64,000 bases of DNA from Halichoerus grypus (taxonomy: Eukaryota; Chordata; Mammalia; Carnivora; Phocidae). The translations under genes were made by a program, and so were the position numbers. Under the pieces are notes generated by a model. The model saw only the letters and a list, made by a program, of their open reading frames with translations. It searched no databases and had not been told where the DNA came from. Below are positions 18,030 to 31,700 of this stretch, in pieces (positions within the stretch are counted from its first letter, which is position 1; every line of letters begins with the position of its first letter). Location: positions 166,238,243 to 166,302,242 of the forward strand of contig NC_135714.1 of assembly GCF_964656455.1 (NCBI RefSeq), in the 5' to 3' direction.

Positions 18030-21000
18030 TTGTTACCTGAAGCTAACACTTCGGCTCCATGTGTGCATAGGAATGCTAAGGGCTCCACACTGATTTGGCA
18101 GAAAGAAGCCGCTCAAGAACCCCAGCTTCAGCTCGTTCGCCTCTCCACAGGGTGGCAGCATTTTCAAGTCTGCTTGAGTGCAAACCTGGGGAAGGAGTCC
18201 CAGCCGAATTCGGAGGGAGAAATAAGCATGGGCAGAAGGCCCCTATGGACTCAACTCTTGTTTCGGGAAACTAGATCGGCTCTCCCGTGTGTGCGTGGAG
18301 TCCTCAGTGCCATCCACGCAACGCAAAGGAACAAAACTGTAGAGAACCCGTGCCTCAGCAAAGATCGCCCTTCCTGAGCGTGCACTTCATCTGTTGTGTG
18401 TTTTTGTGAAAGCATGAGAAATGGAACCTAAACGTAACTCGGAGTGAGAAGCAGGCCTGGAAGGAAGGCTGCTGTCGACTCACCTCTTGTTTGAGGAGAT
18501 TAGCACTGCTGTACCCTGTGTGCCTGGATGCCTAGTTCCCAGGCTACTAACACCAAGAATCAATCCTCTAGAGTGACTGCGCTTGAGTTAACATTGCCGT
18601 TCCTGAAGCAGGAGGAATTTGACCCTGCTCGTGTACGAGAGACCGGGGAAAGGGTCCCAGACGTGAAATGGAGTGAGAAACAGGCCGGTGCGGAAGGCAG
18701 CTCTCAAGTCACCTCTGGTTGATGAGGCTAGTGCCCTTGCCCCGGGGGTGCCTGCAGGCCTAAAGCCAACCACCTAACTCAAAGGAACAACTCTGTAGGG
18801 AATTCCTGCTTCGGCTAAAAGAGCCATGCCTCAGGGTGGACGCATTTTGCTGTGTGCATGCGTGAGCGCACTGCAAGTGAGTCCAAAAGCATTTTCCTTG
18901 TGAGACCCAGGCCCCGGAAGAAGCCAGAACACGACTCCCCACTTGCTCCATGAAGCTAGGACTGCGGCCCCACTTTTGCATGGAAGTCTAACAGCTAGCT
19001 TTCTAACTCGGAGAAACAACACTGTAGAGAAACCGTGCTTTAGCTACCGTCGACCTCTCTGTGGGCGAAGCAGTTTAGGGTGTACTGTGGCTGAGAGCCT
19101 GGGGACGGTTTCCATTTCATCATATCGGGGGAGAGACAGGCTGGCACATAAGGCAGATCTGAACTCACTACATGGTTATGGGGCTAGTTCCGTTGCCCCG
19201 TGGGTGTGTGCAGGCTTAAACACAGCCACCTAACTCGAAGGAAAAACTCGGTAGAGAGCCTGTGCTGCAGGTAAAAGAGCTGCTCCTGAGGGTGCAAGCA
19301 TTTTGTTGTGTGCGTGCGTGAGAGCACTGCAAGGGAGTCCAAAGCTTTTTGCGAGTGAGACTCAGGCCCCAGCGAAAGGCAGAACACGACTCCCCATGTG
19401 TTTCATCACGCTAGCACGGCAGCCCCACTTTTGCATGGAAGTCTAATAGCTAGCGTTCTAACTCGAAGAAACAACACTGTAGAGAAGCCGTGCTTTAGCT
19501 ACCGTCGACCTCTGTGTGGGCGAAGCAGTTTAGGGTGTACTGTGGCTGAGAGCCCTGGGACGGTTTCAATATCGTAATATCGGGGAGAGACAGGCCGGTA
19601 CAGAAGGCAGCTCTCAAATCACATCATGGTTATGGGGCTAGTACCATTGCCCAGGGTGTGTGTGCAGGCTTAAACACAGCCACCTAACTCGAAGGAAAAA
19701 CTCGGTTGAGAGCCTGTGCTGCAGGTAAAACAGCTGCTCCTGAGGGTGGCAGCATTTTGTTGTGTGCGTGCGTGAGAGCACTGCAAGGGAGTCCAGACCC
19801 ATTTTCCGTGTGGGACTCAGGCCCCGGCAGAAGACAGAACACGACTCCCCACTTGTTTCATGAAGCTAGCACTGCGGCCCCACTTTTGCATGGAAGTCTA
19901 ATAGCAAGCGTTCTTTATTATTATTATTATTAAATGTTTTTATTGTTATGTTAATCCCCATACATTACATCATTAGTTTTAGATATAGTGTTCCATGATT
20001 CATTGTTTGTGCATATCACCCAGTGCTCCATGCAGATCGTGCCCTGCTCAATACCCATCACCAGGCTAACCCATCCTCCCACCCCCCTCCCCTCTAGAAC
20101 CCTCAGTTTGTTTTTCAGAGTCCATCGTCTCTCATGGTTCTTTTCCCCCTCCGATTTTCCCCCCTTCATTCTTCCCCTCCTGCTACATTCTTCTTCTTCT
20201 TTTTTTCTTTCTTAACATATATTGCATTATTTGTTTCAGAGGTACAGATCTGAGATTCAACAGTCTTGCACAATTCACAGCGCTTACCAGAACACATACC
20301 CTCCCCAGTGTCCAACACCCAGTGACCCCATCCCTCCCACCCCAGCCCCCACTCCAGCAACCCTCAGTTTGTTTCCTGAGATTAAGAATTCCTCATATCA
20401 GTGAGGTCATATGATACATGTCTTTCTCTGTTTGACTTATTTCGCTCAGCATGACACCCTCCAGTTCCATCCACGTCGTTGCAGAGGGCAAGATCTCATT
20501 CCTTTTGATGGCTGCATAATATTCCATTGTATATATATATATATACCCCCTCTTCTTTATCCATTCATCTGTTGGTGGACATCTTGGCTCTTTCCACAGT
20601 TTGGCTATTGTGGACATTAATAGCAAGCGTTCTAACTCGGAGAAACAACACTGAAGAGAAACCGTGCTTTAGCTACCGACGACCTCTGTGTGGGAGGAAG
20701 CAGTTTAGGGTGTACGGTGGGTGAGAGCCTGGGGACGGGTTCCGTTTCCTAAAATCGAGGGAGAGACAGCCCGGAGAGAAGGCAGCTCTCAACTCACACC
20801 ATGGTTATGGGGCTAGTACCGTTGCCCCGGGTGTGTGTGCAGGCTTCATGAAAACCGCCTAACTCGAAGGAAAAACTCGCTGGAGAATCCATGCTTCAGC
20901 TAAAAGAGCCGCTCTTGAAGGTGGAAGCATTATGTTGTGTGCGTGCATGAGAGCCCTGCAAGGGAGTCCAAAGCTTTTTGTGAGTGAGCCTCAGGCCCCA

Positions 21001-23365
21001 GCAGAAGGCAGAACACGACTCCCCATGTGTTTCATCACGCTAGCACGGCAGCCCCACTTTTGCATGGAAGTCTAACAGCTAGTGTTCTAACTCGAAGAAA
21101 CAACACTGTAGAGAAACCCTGCTTTAGCTACCGTCGACCTCTAGATGGAGGAAGTATTACACGGAGTACCGTGGCTGAGAGCCTGGGGAACGGGTTCCAT
21201 ACGTGAAACCAAGGGAGAAATAGGTCCGGGCAGAAGGCACCTCTGGACTCAGCTCTTGCTACCTGAAGCTAACACTACTGCTCCATGTGTGCTTGGAATG
21301 CTATGTGCTCGACACTGACTGGGAAGAAACAAGCCTGTCAAGAATCCCAGGTGCAGCTCATTCGCCTACCAGACTACTAACACCAAGAATCAATGCTGTA
21401 GCTTTACTGCGCTTTAGCTAACATTGCAGTTCCTGAAGCCGCAGGAGTTGTATAGTGTTCGTGTATGAGAGACCGGGGAAAGGGTCCCATACGTGAAATG
21501 GAGTGAGAAACAGGCCGGTGCGGAAGGCAGCTCTCAACTCACCTCTTGTTTATGAGGCCAGTACCCTTGCCCCGTGTGTTCCTGCAGGCCATAAGCCAAC
21601 CGCCTAACTCAAAGGAACAACTCTGTAGAGAATTCCTGCTTCGGCTAAAAGAGCCATGCCTCAGGGTGGACGCATTGTGTGGTGTGCATGCGGGAGTGCA
21701 CAGCAAGTGAGTCCAAAAGCATTTTCCTTGTGAGACCCAGGCCCCAGAAGAAGCCAGAACACGACTCCCCACTTGCTCCATGAATCTAATACTGCGGCCC
21801 CACTTTTGCATGGAAGTCTGATAGTTAGCTTTCTAAGTCGAAGAAACAACACTGTAGAGAAACCGTGCTTTAGCTACCGTCGACCTCTCTGAGGGCGAAG
21901 CAGTTTAGGGTGTACTGAGGTTGGGAGCCCTGGGACGGTTTCAATATCATAATATCGGTGGAGGGACAGGCCGGCACAGAAGGCAGCTCTCAACTCACAT
22001 CATGGTTATGGGGCTACTACCGTTGCCCAGGGTGTGTGTGCAGGCTTAAACACAGCCACCTAACTCGAAGGAAAAACTCGGTAGAGAGCCTGTGCTGCAG
22101 GTAAAACAGCTGCTCCTGAGGGTGGAAGCATTTTGTTGTGTGCGTGCGTGAGAGCACTGCAAGGGAGTCCAAAGCTTTCTGCGAGTGAGACTCAGGCCCC
22201 AGCGAAAGGCAGAACACCACTCCCCATGTGTTTCATCAAGCTAGCACGGCAGCGCCACTTTTCAGGGAAGTCTAATAGCTAGCGTTCTAAGTCGAAGAAA
22301 CAACACTGTAGAGAAGCCGTGCTTTAGCTACCGTCGACCTCTGTGTGGGCGAAGCAGTTTAGGGTGTACTGTGGCTGGCAGCCTGGGGACGGTTTCCATT
22401 TCGGAATATAGGGGGAGAGACAGTCCGGTACAGAAGGCAGCTCTCAACTCACTACATGCTTAAGGGGCTAGTTCCGTTGCCCCGTGGGTGTGTGCAGGCT
22501 TAAAGACAGCCACTTAACTCGAAGGAAAAACTCGGTAGGGAATCCGAGCTGCAGGTAAAACAGCTGCTCCTAAGGGTGGAAGCCTTTTGTTGTGTGCGTG
22601 CGTGAGAGCACTGCAAGGGAGTCCAAAGCATTTTGCGAGTGAGACTCAGGCCCCAGCGAAAGGCAGAACACGACTCCCCATGTGTTTTACCAAGCTAGCA
22701 CGGCAGCCCCACATTTGCATGGAAGTCTAAGAGCTAGCGTTCTAACTCGAAGAAACGACACAGTAGAGAAACCGTGCTTTAGCTACCGTCGACCTCTCTG
22801 TGGGCGAAGCAGTTTAGGGTGTACTGTGGCTGAGAGCCTGGGGACATTTTCCATTTTGTAAAATCGGGGGAGAGACAGGCCGGTACAGAAGGCAGCTCTC
22901 AACTCACATCATGGTTATGGGGCTAGTACCGTTGCCCTGGGTGTGTGTGCAGGCTGAAAGACAGCCACCTAACTCAAAGGAAAAACACGGTAGAGAATCC
23001 GTGCTTCAGCTCAAACAGCCGCTCCTGAGGGTGGAAGCATTTGGTTGTGTGCGTGCGTGAGAGGACTGCAAGGGAGTCCAAAGTTTCTGCGAGTGAGACT
23101 CAGGCCCCAGCAAAAGGCAGAAGACGACTCCCCGTGTGTTTCATTTAGCTAGCACTGCGGCCCTACTTTTGCATGGAAATCTAATCGCTAGCGTTCTCCC
23201 TGGAAGAAACAACACGGTAGAGAAACCGTGCTTTAGCTACCATCCACCTCTCTGAGGGAGGAAGCACTTTCCAGGCTACCGTGGGTGAGAGCCTGAGGAA
23301 CGGGTTCCTTACGTGAAACCGAGGGAGAAGGAGTCCGGGCCAGAAGGCTCCTCTCGACTCAGCTC
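18030..23365. repeat. HOR unit 6, long form (5,336 bp)
   Basis: Long form with L1 copy 3 and (TA)8. C at 20455 in the L1 is private. A G near 22756 (AAACGACAC, where most copies have AAACTACAC) is shared with unit 5, supporting a recent common origin of these neighbours. Confidence 0.95.
19915..20617 (-). mobile_element. LINE-1 3' fragment, copy 3 (703 bp)
   Basis: Target duplications at 19899-19914 and 20618-20633. (TA)8 at 20530-20545. The ORF2 remnant (20393-20617) is in frame, with a private C at 20455 changing Ile to Val. Confidence 0.95.
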
Positions 23366-26300
23366 TTGTTACCTGAAGCTAACACTTCGGCTCCATGTGT
23401 GCATAGGAATGCTAAGGGCTCCACACTGATTTGGCAGAAAGAAGCCGCTCAAGAACCCCAGCTTCAGCTCGTTCGCCACTCCACAGGGTGGCAGCATTTT
23501 CAAGTCTGCTTGAGTGCAAACCTGGGGAAGGAGTCCCAGCCGAATTCGGAGGGAGAAATAAGCATGGGCAGAAGGCCCCTATGGACTCAACTCTTGTTTC
23601 GGGAAACTAGATCGGCTCTCCCGTGTGTGCGTGGAGTCCTCAGTGCCATCCACGCAACGCAAAGGAACAAAACTGTAGAGAACCCGTGCCTCAGCAAAGA
23701 TCGCCCTTCCTGAGCGTGCACTTCATCTGTTGTGTGTTTTTGTGAAAGCATGAGAAATGGAACCTAAACGTAACTCGGAGTGAGAAGCAGGCCTGGAAGG
23801 AAGGCTGCTGTCGACTCACCTCTTGTTTGAGGAGATTAGCACTGCTGTACCCTGTGTGCCTGGATGCCGAGTTCCCAGGCTACTAACACCAAGAATCAAT
23901 CCTCTAGAGTGACTGCGCTTGAGTTAACATTGCCGTTCCTGAAGCAGGAGGAATTTGACCCTGCTCGTGTACGAGAGACCGGGGAAAGGGTCCCAGACGT
24001 GAAATGGAGTGAGAAACAGGCCGGTGCGGAAGGCAGCTCTCAAGTCACCTCTGGTTGATGAGGCTAGTGCCCTTGCCCCGGGGGTGCCTGCAGGCCTAAA
24101 GCCAACCACCTAACTCAAAGGAACAACTCTGTAGGGAATTCCTGCTTCGGCTAAAAGAGCCATGCCTCAGGGTGGACGCATTTTGCTGTGTGCATGCGTG
24201 AGCGCACTGCAAGTGAGTCCAAAAGCATTTTCCTTGTGAGACCCAGGCCCCGGAAGAAGCCAGAACACGACTCCCCACTTGCTCCATGAAGCTAGGACTG
24301 CGGCCCCACTTTTGCATGGAAGTCTAACAGCTAGCTTTCTAACTCGGAGAAACAACACTGTAGAGAAACCGTGCTTTAGCTACCGTCGACCTCTCTGTGG
24401 GCGAAGCAGTTTAGGGTGTACTGTGGCTGAGAGCCTGGGGACGGTTTCCATTTCATCATATCGGGGGAGAGACAGGCTGGCACATAAGGCAGATCTGAAC
24501 TCACTACATGGTTATGGGGCTAGTTCCGTTGCCCCGTGGGTGTGTGCAGGCTTAAACACAGCCACCTAACTCGAAGGAAAAACTCGGTAGAGAGCCTGTG
24601 CTGCAGGTAAAAGAGCTGCTCCTGAGGGTGCAAGCATTTTGTTGTGTGCGTGCGTGAGAGCACTGCAAGGGAGTCCAAAGCTTTTTGCGAGTGAGACTCA
24701 GGCCCCAGCGAAAGGCAGAACACGACTCCCCATGTGTTTCATCACGCTAGCACGGCAGCCCCACTTTTGCATGGAAGTCTAATAGCTAGCGTTCTAACTC
24801 GAAGAAACAACACTGTAGAGAAGCCGTGCTTTAGCTACCGTCGACCTCTGTGTGGGCGAAGCAGTTTAGGGTGTACTGTGGCTGAGAGCCCTGGGACGGT
24901 TTCAATATCGTAATATCGGGGAGAGACAGGCCGGTACAGAAGGCAGCTCTCAAATCACATCATGGTTATGGGGCTAGTACCATTGCCCAGGGTGTGTGTG
25001 CAGGCTTAAACACAGCCACCTAACTCGAAGGAAAAACTCGGTTGAGAGCCTGTGCTGCAGGTAAAACAGCTGCTCCTGAGGGTGGCAGCATTTTGTTGTG
25101 TGCGTGCGTGAGAGCACTGCAAGGGAGTCCAGACCCATTTTCCGTGTGGGACTCAGGCCCCGGCAGAAGACAGAACACGACTCCCCACTTGTTTCATGAA
25201 GCTAGCACTGCGGCCCCACTTTTGCATGGAAGTCTAATAGCAAGCGTTCTTTATTATTATTATTATTAAATGTTTTTATTGTTATGTTAATCCCCATACA
25301 TTACATCATTAGTTTTAGATATAGTGTTCCATGATTCATTGTTTGTGCATATCACCCAGTGCTCCATGCAGATCGTGCCCTGCTCAATACCCATCACCAG
25401 GCTAACCCATCCTCCCACCCCCCTCCCCTCTAGAACCCTCAGTTTGTTTTTCAGAGTCCATCGTCTCTCATGGTTCTTTTCCCCCTCCGATTTTCCCCCC
25501 TTCATTCTTCCCCTCCTGCTACATTCTTCTTCTTCTTTTTTTCTTTCTTAACATATATTGCATTATTTGTTTCAGAGGTACAGATCTGAGATTCAACAGT
25601 CTTGCACAATTCACAGCGCTTACCAGAACACATACCCTCCCCAGTGTCCAACACCCAGTGACCCCATCCCTCCCACCCCAGCCCCCACTCCAGCAACCCT
25701 CAGTTTGTTTCCTGAGATTAAGAATTCCTCATATCAGTGAGGTCATATGATACATGTCTTTCTCTGTTTGACTTATTTCGCTCAGCATGATACCCTCCAG
25801 TTCCATCCAGGTCGTTGCAGAGGGCAAGATCTCATTCCTTTTGATGGCTGCATAATATTCCATTGTATATATATATATATACCCCCTCTTCTTTATCCAT
25901 TCATCTGTTGGTGGACATCTTGGCTCTTTCCACAGTTTGGCTATTGTGGACATTAATAGCAAGCGTTCTAACTCGGAGAAACAACACTGAAGAGAAACCG
26001 TGCTTTAGCTACCGACGACCTCTGTGTGGGAGGAAGCAGTTTAGGGTGTACGGTGGGTGAGAGCCTGGGGACGGGTTCCGTTTCCTAAAATCGAGGGAGA
26101 GACAGCCCGGAGAGAAGGCAGCTCTCAACTCACACCATGGTTATGGGGCTAGTACCGTTGCCCCGGGTGTGTGTGCAGGCTTCATGAAAACCGCCTAACT
26201 CGAAGGAAAAACTCGCTGGAGAATCCATGCTTCAGCTAAAAGAGCCGCTCTTGAAGGTGGAAGCATTATGTTGTGTGCGTGCATGAGAGCCCTGCAAGGG

Positions 26301-28701
26301 AGTCCAAAGCTTTTTGTGAGTGAGCCTCAGGCCCCAGCAGAAGGCAGAACACGACTCCCCATGTGTTTCATCACGCTAGCACGGCAGCCCCACTTTTGCA
26401 TGGAAGTCTAACAGCTAGTGTTCTAACTCGAAGAAACAACACTGTAGAGAAACCCTGCTTTAGCTACCGTCGACCTCTAGATGGAGGAAGTATTACACGG
26501 AGTACCGTGGCTGAGAGCCTGGGGAACGGGTTCCATACGTGAAACCAAGGGAGAAATAGGTCCGGGCAGAAGGCACCTCTGGACTCAGCTCTTGCTACCT
26601 GAAGCTAACACTACTGCTCCATGTGTGCTTGGAATGCTATGTGCTCGACACTGACTGGGAAGAAACAAGCCTGTCAAGAATCCCAGGTGCAGCTCATTCG
26701 CCTACCAGACTACTAACACCAAGAATCAATGCTGTAGCTTTACTGCGCTTTAGCTAACATTGCAGTTCCTGAAGCCGCAGGAGTTGTATAGTGTTCGTGT
26801 ATGAGAGACCGGGGAAAGGGTCCCATACGTGAAATGGAGTGAGAAACAGGCCGGTGCGGAAGGCAGCTCTCAACTCACCTCTTGTTTATGAGGCCAGTAC
26901 CCTTGCCCCGTGTGTTCCTGCAGGCCATAAGCCAACCGCCTAACTCAAAGGAACATCTCTGTAGAGAATTCCTGCTTCGGCTAAAAGAGCCATGCCTCAG
27001 GGTGGACGCATTGTGTGGTGTGCATGCGGGAGTGCACAGCAAGTGAGTCCAAAAGCATTTTCCTTGTGAGACCCAGGCCCCAGAAGAAGCCAGAACACGA
27101 CTCCCCACTTGCTCCATGAATCTAATACTGCGGCCCCACTTTTGCATGGAAGTCTGATAGTTAGCTTTCTAAGTCGAAGAAACAACACTGTAGAGAAACC
27201 GTGCTTTAGCTACCGTCGACCTCTCTGAGGGCGAAGCAGTTTAGGGTGTACTGAGGTTGGGAGCCCTGGGACGGTTTCAATATCATAATATCGGTGGAGG
27301 GACAGGCCGGCACAGAAGGCAGCTCTCAACTCACATCATGGTTATGGGGCTACTACCGTTGCCCAGGGTGTGTGTGCAGGCTTAAACACAGCCACCTAAC
27401 TCGAAGGAAAAACTCGGTAGAGAGCCTGTGCTGCAGGTAAAACAGCTGCTCCTGAGGGTGGAAGCATTTTGTTGTGTGCGTGCGTGAGAGCACTGCAAGG
27501 GAGTCCAAAGCTTTCTGCGAGTGAGACTCAGGCCCCAGCGAAAGGCAGAACACCACTCCCCATGTGTTTCATCAAGCTAGCACGGCAGCGCCACTTTTCA
27601 GGGAAGTCTAATAGCTAGCGTTCTAAGTCGAAGAAACAACACTGTAGAGAAGCCGTGCTTTAGCTACCGTCGACCTCTGTGTGGGCGAAGCAGTTTAGGG
27701 TGTACTGTGGCTGGCAGCCTGGGGACGGTTTCCATTTCGGAATATAGGGGGAGAGACAGTCCGGTACAGAAGGCAGCTCTCAACTCACTACATGCTTAAG
27801 GGGCTAGTTCCGTTGCCCCGTGGGTGTGTGCAGGCTTAAAGACAGCCACTTAACTCGAAGGAAAAACTCGGTAGGGAATCCGAGCTGCAGGTAAAACAGC
27901 TGCTCCTAAGGGTGGAAGCCTTTTGTTGTGTGCGTGCGTGAGAGCACTGCAAGGGAGTCCAAAGCATTTTGCGAGTGAGACTCAGGCCCCAGCGAAAGGC
28001 AGAACACGACTCCCCATGTGTTTTACCAAGCTAGCACGGCAGCCCCACATTTGCATGGAAGTCTAAGAGCTAGCGTTCGAACTCGAAGAAACTACACAGT
28101 AGAGAAACCGTGCTTTAGCTACCGTCGACCTCTCTGTGGGCGAAGCAGTTTAGGGTGTACTGTGGCTGAGAGCCTGGGGACATTTTCCATTTTGTAAAAT
28201 CGGGGGAGAGACAGGCCGGTACAGAAGGCAGCTCTCAACTCACATCATGGTTATGGGGCTAGTACCGTTGCCCTGGGTGTGTGTGCAGGCTGAAAGACAG
28301 CCACCTAACTCAAAGGAAAAACACGGTAGAGAATCCGTGCTTCAGCTCAAACAGCCGCTCCTGAGGGTGGAAGCATTTGGTTGTGTGCGTGCATGAGAGG
28401 ACTGCAAGGGAGTCCAAAGTTTCTGCGAGTGAGACTCAGGCCCCAGCAAAAGGCAGAAGACGACTCCCCGTGTGTTTCATTTAGCTAGCACTGCGGCCCT
28501 ACTTTTGCATGGAAATCTAATCGCTAGCGTTCTCCCTGGAAGAAACAACACGGTAGAGAAACCGTGCTTTAGCTACCATCCACCTCTCTGAGGGAGGAAG
28601 CACTTTCCAGGCTACCGTGGGTGAGAGCCTGAGGAACGGGTTCCTTACGTGAAACCGAGGGAGAAGGAGTCCGGGCCAGAAGGCTCCTCTCGACTCAGCT
28701 C
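23366..28701. repeat. HOR unit 7, long form (5,336 bp)
   Basis: Long form with L1 copy 4 and (TA)8. Private changes are A at 23478, G at 23869, G at 25810 and T at 26956. G at 28079 recurs only at 35929 and 43769, always 623 bp before the next phase point. Confidence 0.95.
25251..25953 (-). mobile_element. LINE-1 3' fragment, copy 4 (703 bp)
   Basis: Target duplications at 25235-25250 and 25954-25969. (TA)8 at 25866-25881. The ORF2 remnant (25729-25953) is in frame; G at 25810 is private. Confidence 0.95.
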
Positions 28702-31700
28702 TTGTTACCTGAAGCTAACACTTCGGCTCCATGTGTGCCTAGGAATGCTAAGGGCTCCACACTGATTTGGCAGAAAGAAGCCGCTCAAGAAGCCCAGCTT
28801 CAGCTCGTTCGCCTCTCCACAGGGTGGCAGCATTTTCAAGTCTGCTTGAGTGCAAACCTGGGGAAGGAGTCCCAGCCGAATTCGGAGGGAGAAATAAGCA
28901 TGGGCAGAAGGCCCCTATGGACTCAACTCTTGTTTCGGGAAACTAGATCGGCTCTCCCGTGTGTGCGTGGAGTCCTCAGTGCCATCCACGCAACGCAAAG
29001 GAACAAAACTGTAGAGAACCCGTGCCTCAGCAAAGATCGCCCTTCCTGAGCGTGCACTTCATCTGTTGTGTGTTTTTGTGAAAGCATGAGAAATGGAACC
29101 TAAACGTAACTCGGAGTGAGAAGCAGGCCTGCAAGGAAGGCTGCTGTCGACTCACCTCTTGTTTGAGGAGATTAGCACTGCTGTACCCTGTGTGCCTGGA
29201 TGCCTAGTTCCCAGGCTACTAACACCAAGAATCAATCCTCTCGAGTGACTGCGCTTGAGTTAACATTGCCGTTCCTGAAGCAGGAGGAATTTGACCCTGC
29301 TCGTGTACGAGAGACCGGGGAAAGGGTCCCAGACGTGAAATGGAGTGAGAAACAGGCCGGTGCGGAAGGCAGCTCTCAAGTCACCTCTGGTTGATGAGGC
29401 TAGTGCCCTTGCCCCGGGGGTGCCTGCAGGCCTAAAGCCAACCACCTAACTCAAAGGAACAACTCTGTAGGGAATTCCTGCTTCGGCTAAAAGAGCCATG
29501 CCTCAGGGTGGACGCATTTTGCTGTGTGCATGCGTGAGCGCACTGCAAGTGAGTCCAAAAGCATTTTCCTTGTGAGACCCAGGCCCCGGAAGAAGCCAGA
29601 ACACGACTCCCCACTTGCTCCATGAAGCTAGGACTGCGGCCCCACTTTTGCATGGAAGTCTAACAGCTAGCTTTCTAACTCGGAGAAACAACACTGTAGA
29701 GAAACCGTGCTTTAGCTACCGTCGACCTCTCTGTGGGCGAAGCAGTTTAGGGTGTACTGTGGCTGAGAGCCTGGGGACGGTTTCCATTTCATCATATCGG
29801 GGGAGAGACAGGCTGGCACATAAGGCAGATCTGAACTCACTACATGGTTATGGGGCTAGTTCCGTTGCCCCGTGGGTGTGTGCAGGCTTAAACACAGCCA
29901 CCTAACTCGAAGGAAAAACTCGGTAGAGAGCCTGTGCTGCAGGTAAAAGAGCTGCTCCTGAGGGTGCAAGCATTTTGTTGTGTGCGTGCGTGAGAGCACT
30001 GCAAGGGAGTCCAAAGCTTTTTGCGAGTGAGACTCAGGCCCCAGCGAAAGGCAGAACACGACTCCCCATGTGTTTCATCACGCTAGCACGGCAGCCCCAC
30101 TTTTGCATGGAAGTCTAATAGCTAGCGTTCTAACTCGAAGAAACAACACTGTAGAGAAGCCGTGCTTTAGCTACCGTCGACCTCTGTGTGGGCGAAGCAG
30201 TTTAGGGTGTACTGTGGCTGAGAGCCCTGGGACGGTTTCAATATCGTAATATCGGGGAGAGACAGGCCGGTACAGAAGGCAGCTCTCAAATCACATCATG
30301 GTTATGGGGCTAGTACCATTGCCCAGGGTGTGTGTGCAGGCTTAAACACAGCCACCTAACTCGAAGGAAAAACTCGGTTGAGAGCCTGTGCTGCAGGTAA
30401 AACAGCTGCTCCTGAGGGTGGCAGCATTTTGTTGTGTGCATGCGTGAGAGCACTGCAAGGGAGTCCAGACCCATTTTCCGTGTGGGACTCAGGCCCCGGC
30501 AGAAGACAGAACACGACTCCCCACTTGTTTCATGAAGCTAGCACTGCGGCCCCACTTTTGCTTATGGAAGTCTAATAGCAAGCGTTCTTTATTATTATTA
30601 TTATTAAATGTTTTTATTGTTATGTTAATCCCCATACATTACATCATTAGTTTTAGATATAGTGTTCCATGATTCATTGTTTGTGCATATCACCCAGTGC
30701 TCCATGCAGATCGTGCCCTGCTCAATACCCATCACCAGGCTAACCCATCCTCCCACCCCCCTCCCCTCTAGAACCCTCAGTTTGTTTTTCAGAGTCCATC
30801 GTCTCTCATGGTTCTTTTCCCCCTCCGATTTTCCCCCCTTCATTCTTCCCCTCCTGCTACATTCTTCTTCTTCTTTTTTTCTTTCTTAACATATATTGCA
30901 TTATTTGTTTCAGAGGTACAGATCTGAGATTCAACAGTCTTGCACAATTCACAGCGCTTACCAGAACACATACCCTCCCCAGTGTCCAACACCCAGTGAC
31001 CCCATCCCTCCCACCCCAGCCCCCACTCCAGCAACCCTCAGTTTGTTTCCTGAGATTAAGAATTCCTCATATCAGTGAGGTCATATGATACATGTCTTTC
31101 TCTGTTTGACTTATTTCGCTCAGCATGATACCCTCCAGTTCCATCCACGTCGTTGCAGATGGCAAGATCTCATTCCTTTTGATGGCTGCATAATATTCCA
31201 TTGTATATATATATATATATATATACCCCCTCTTCTTTATCCATTCATCTGTTGGTGGACATCTTGGCTCTTTCCACAGTTTGGCTATTGTGGACATTAA
31301 TAGCAAGCGTTCTAACTCGGAGAAACAACACTGAAGAGAAACCGTGCTTTAGCTACCGACGACCTCTGTGTGGGAGGAAGCAGTTTAGGGTGTACGGTGG
31401 GTGAGAGCCTGGGGACGGGTTCCGTTTCCTAAAATCGAGGGAGAGACAGCCCGGAGAGAAGGCAGCTCTCAACTCACACCATGGTTATGGGGCTAGTACC
31501 GTTGCCCCGGGTGTGTGTGCAGGCTTCATGAAAACCGCCTAACTCGAAGGAAAAACTCGCTGGAGAATCCATGCTTCAGCTAAAAGAGCCGCTCTTGAAG
31601 GTGGAAGCATTATGTTGTGTGCGTGCATGAGAGCCCTGCAAGGGAGTCCAAAGCTTTTTGTGAGTGAGCCTCAGGCCCCAGCAGAAGGCAGAACACGACT

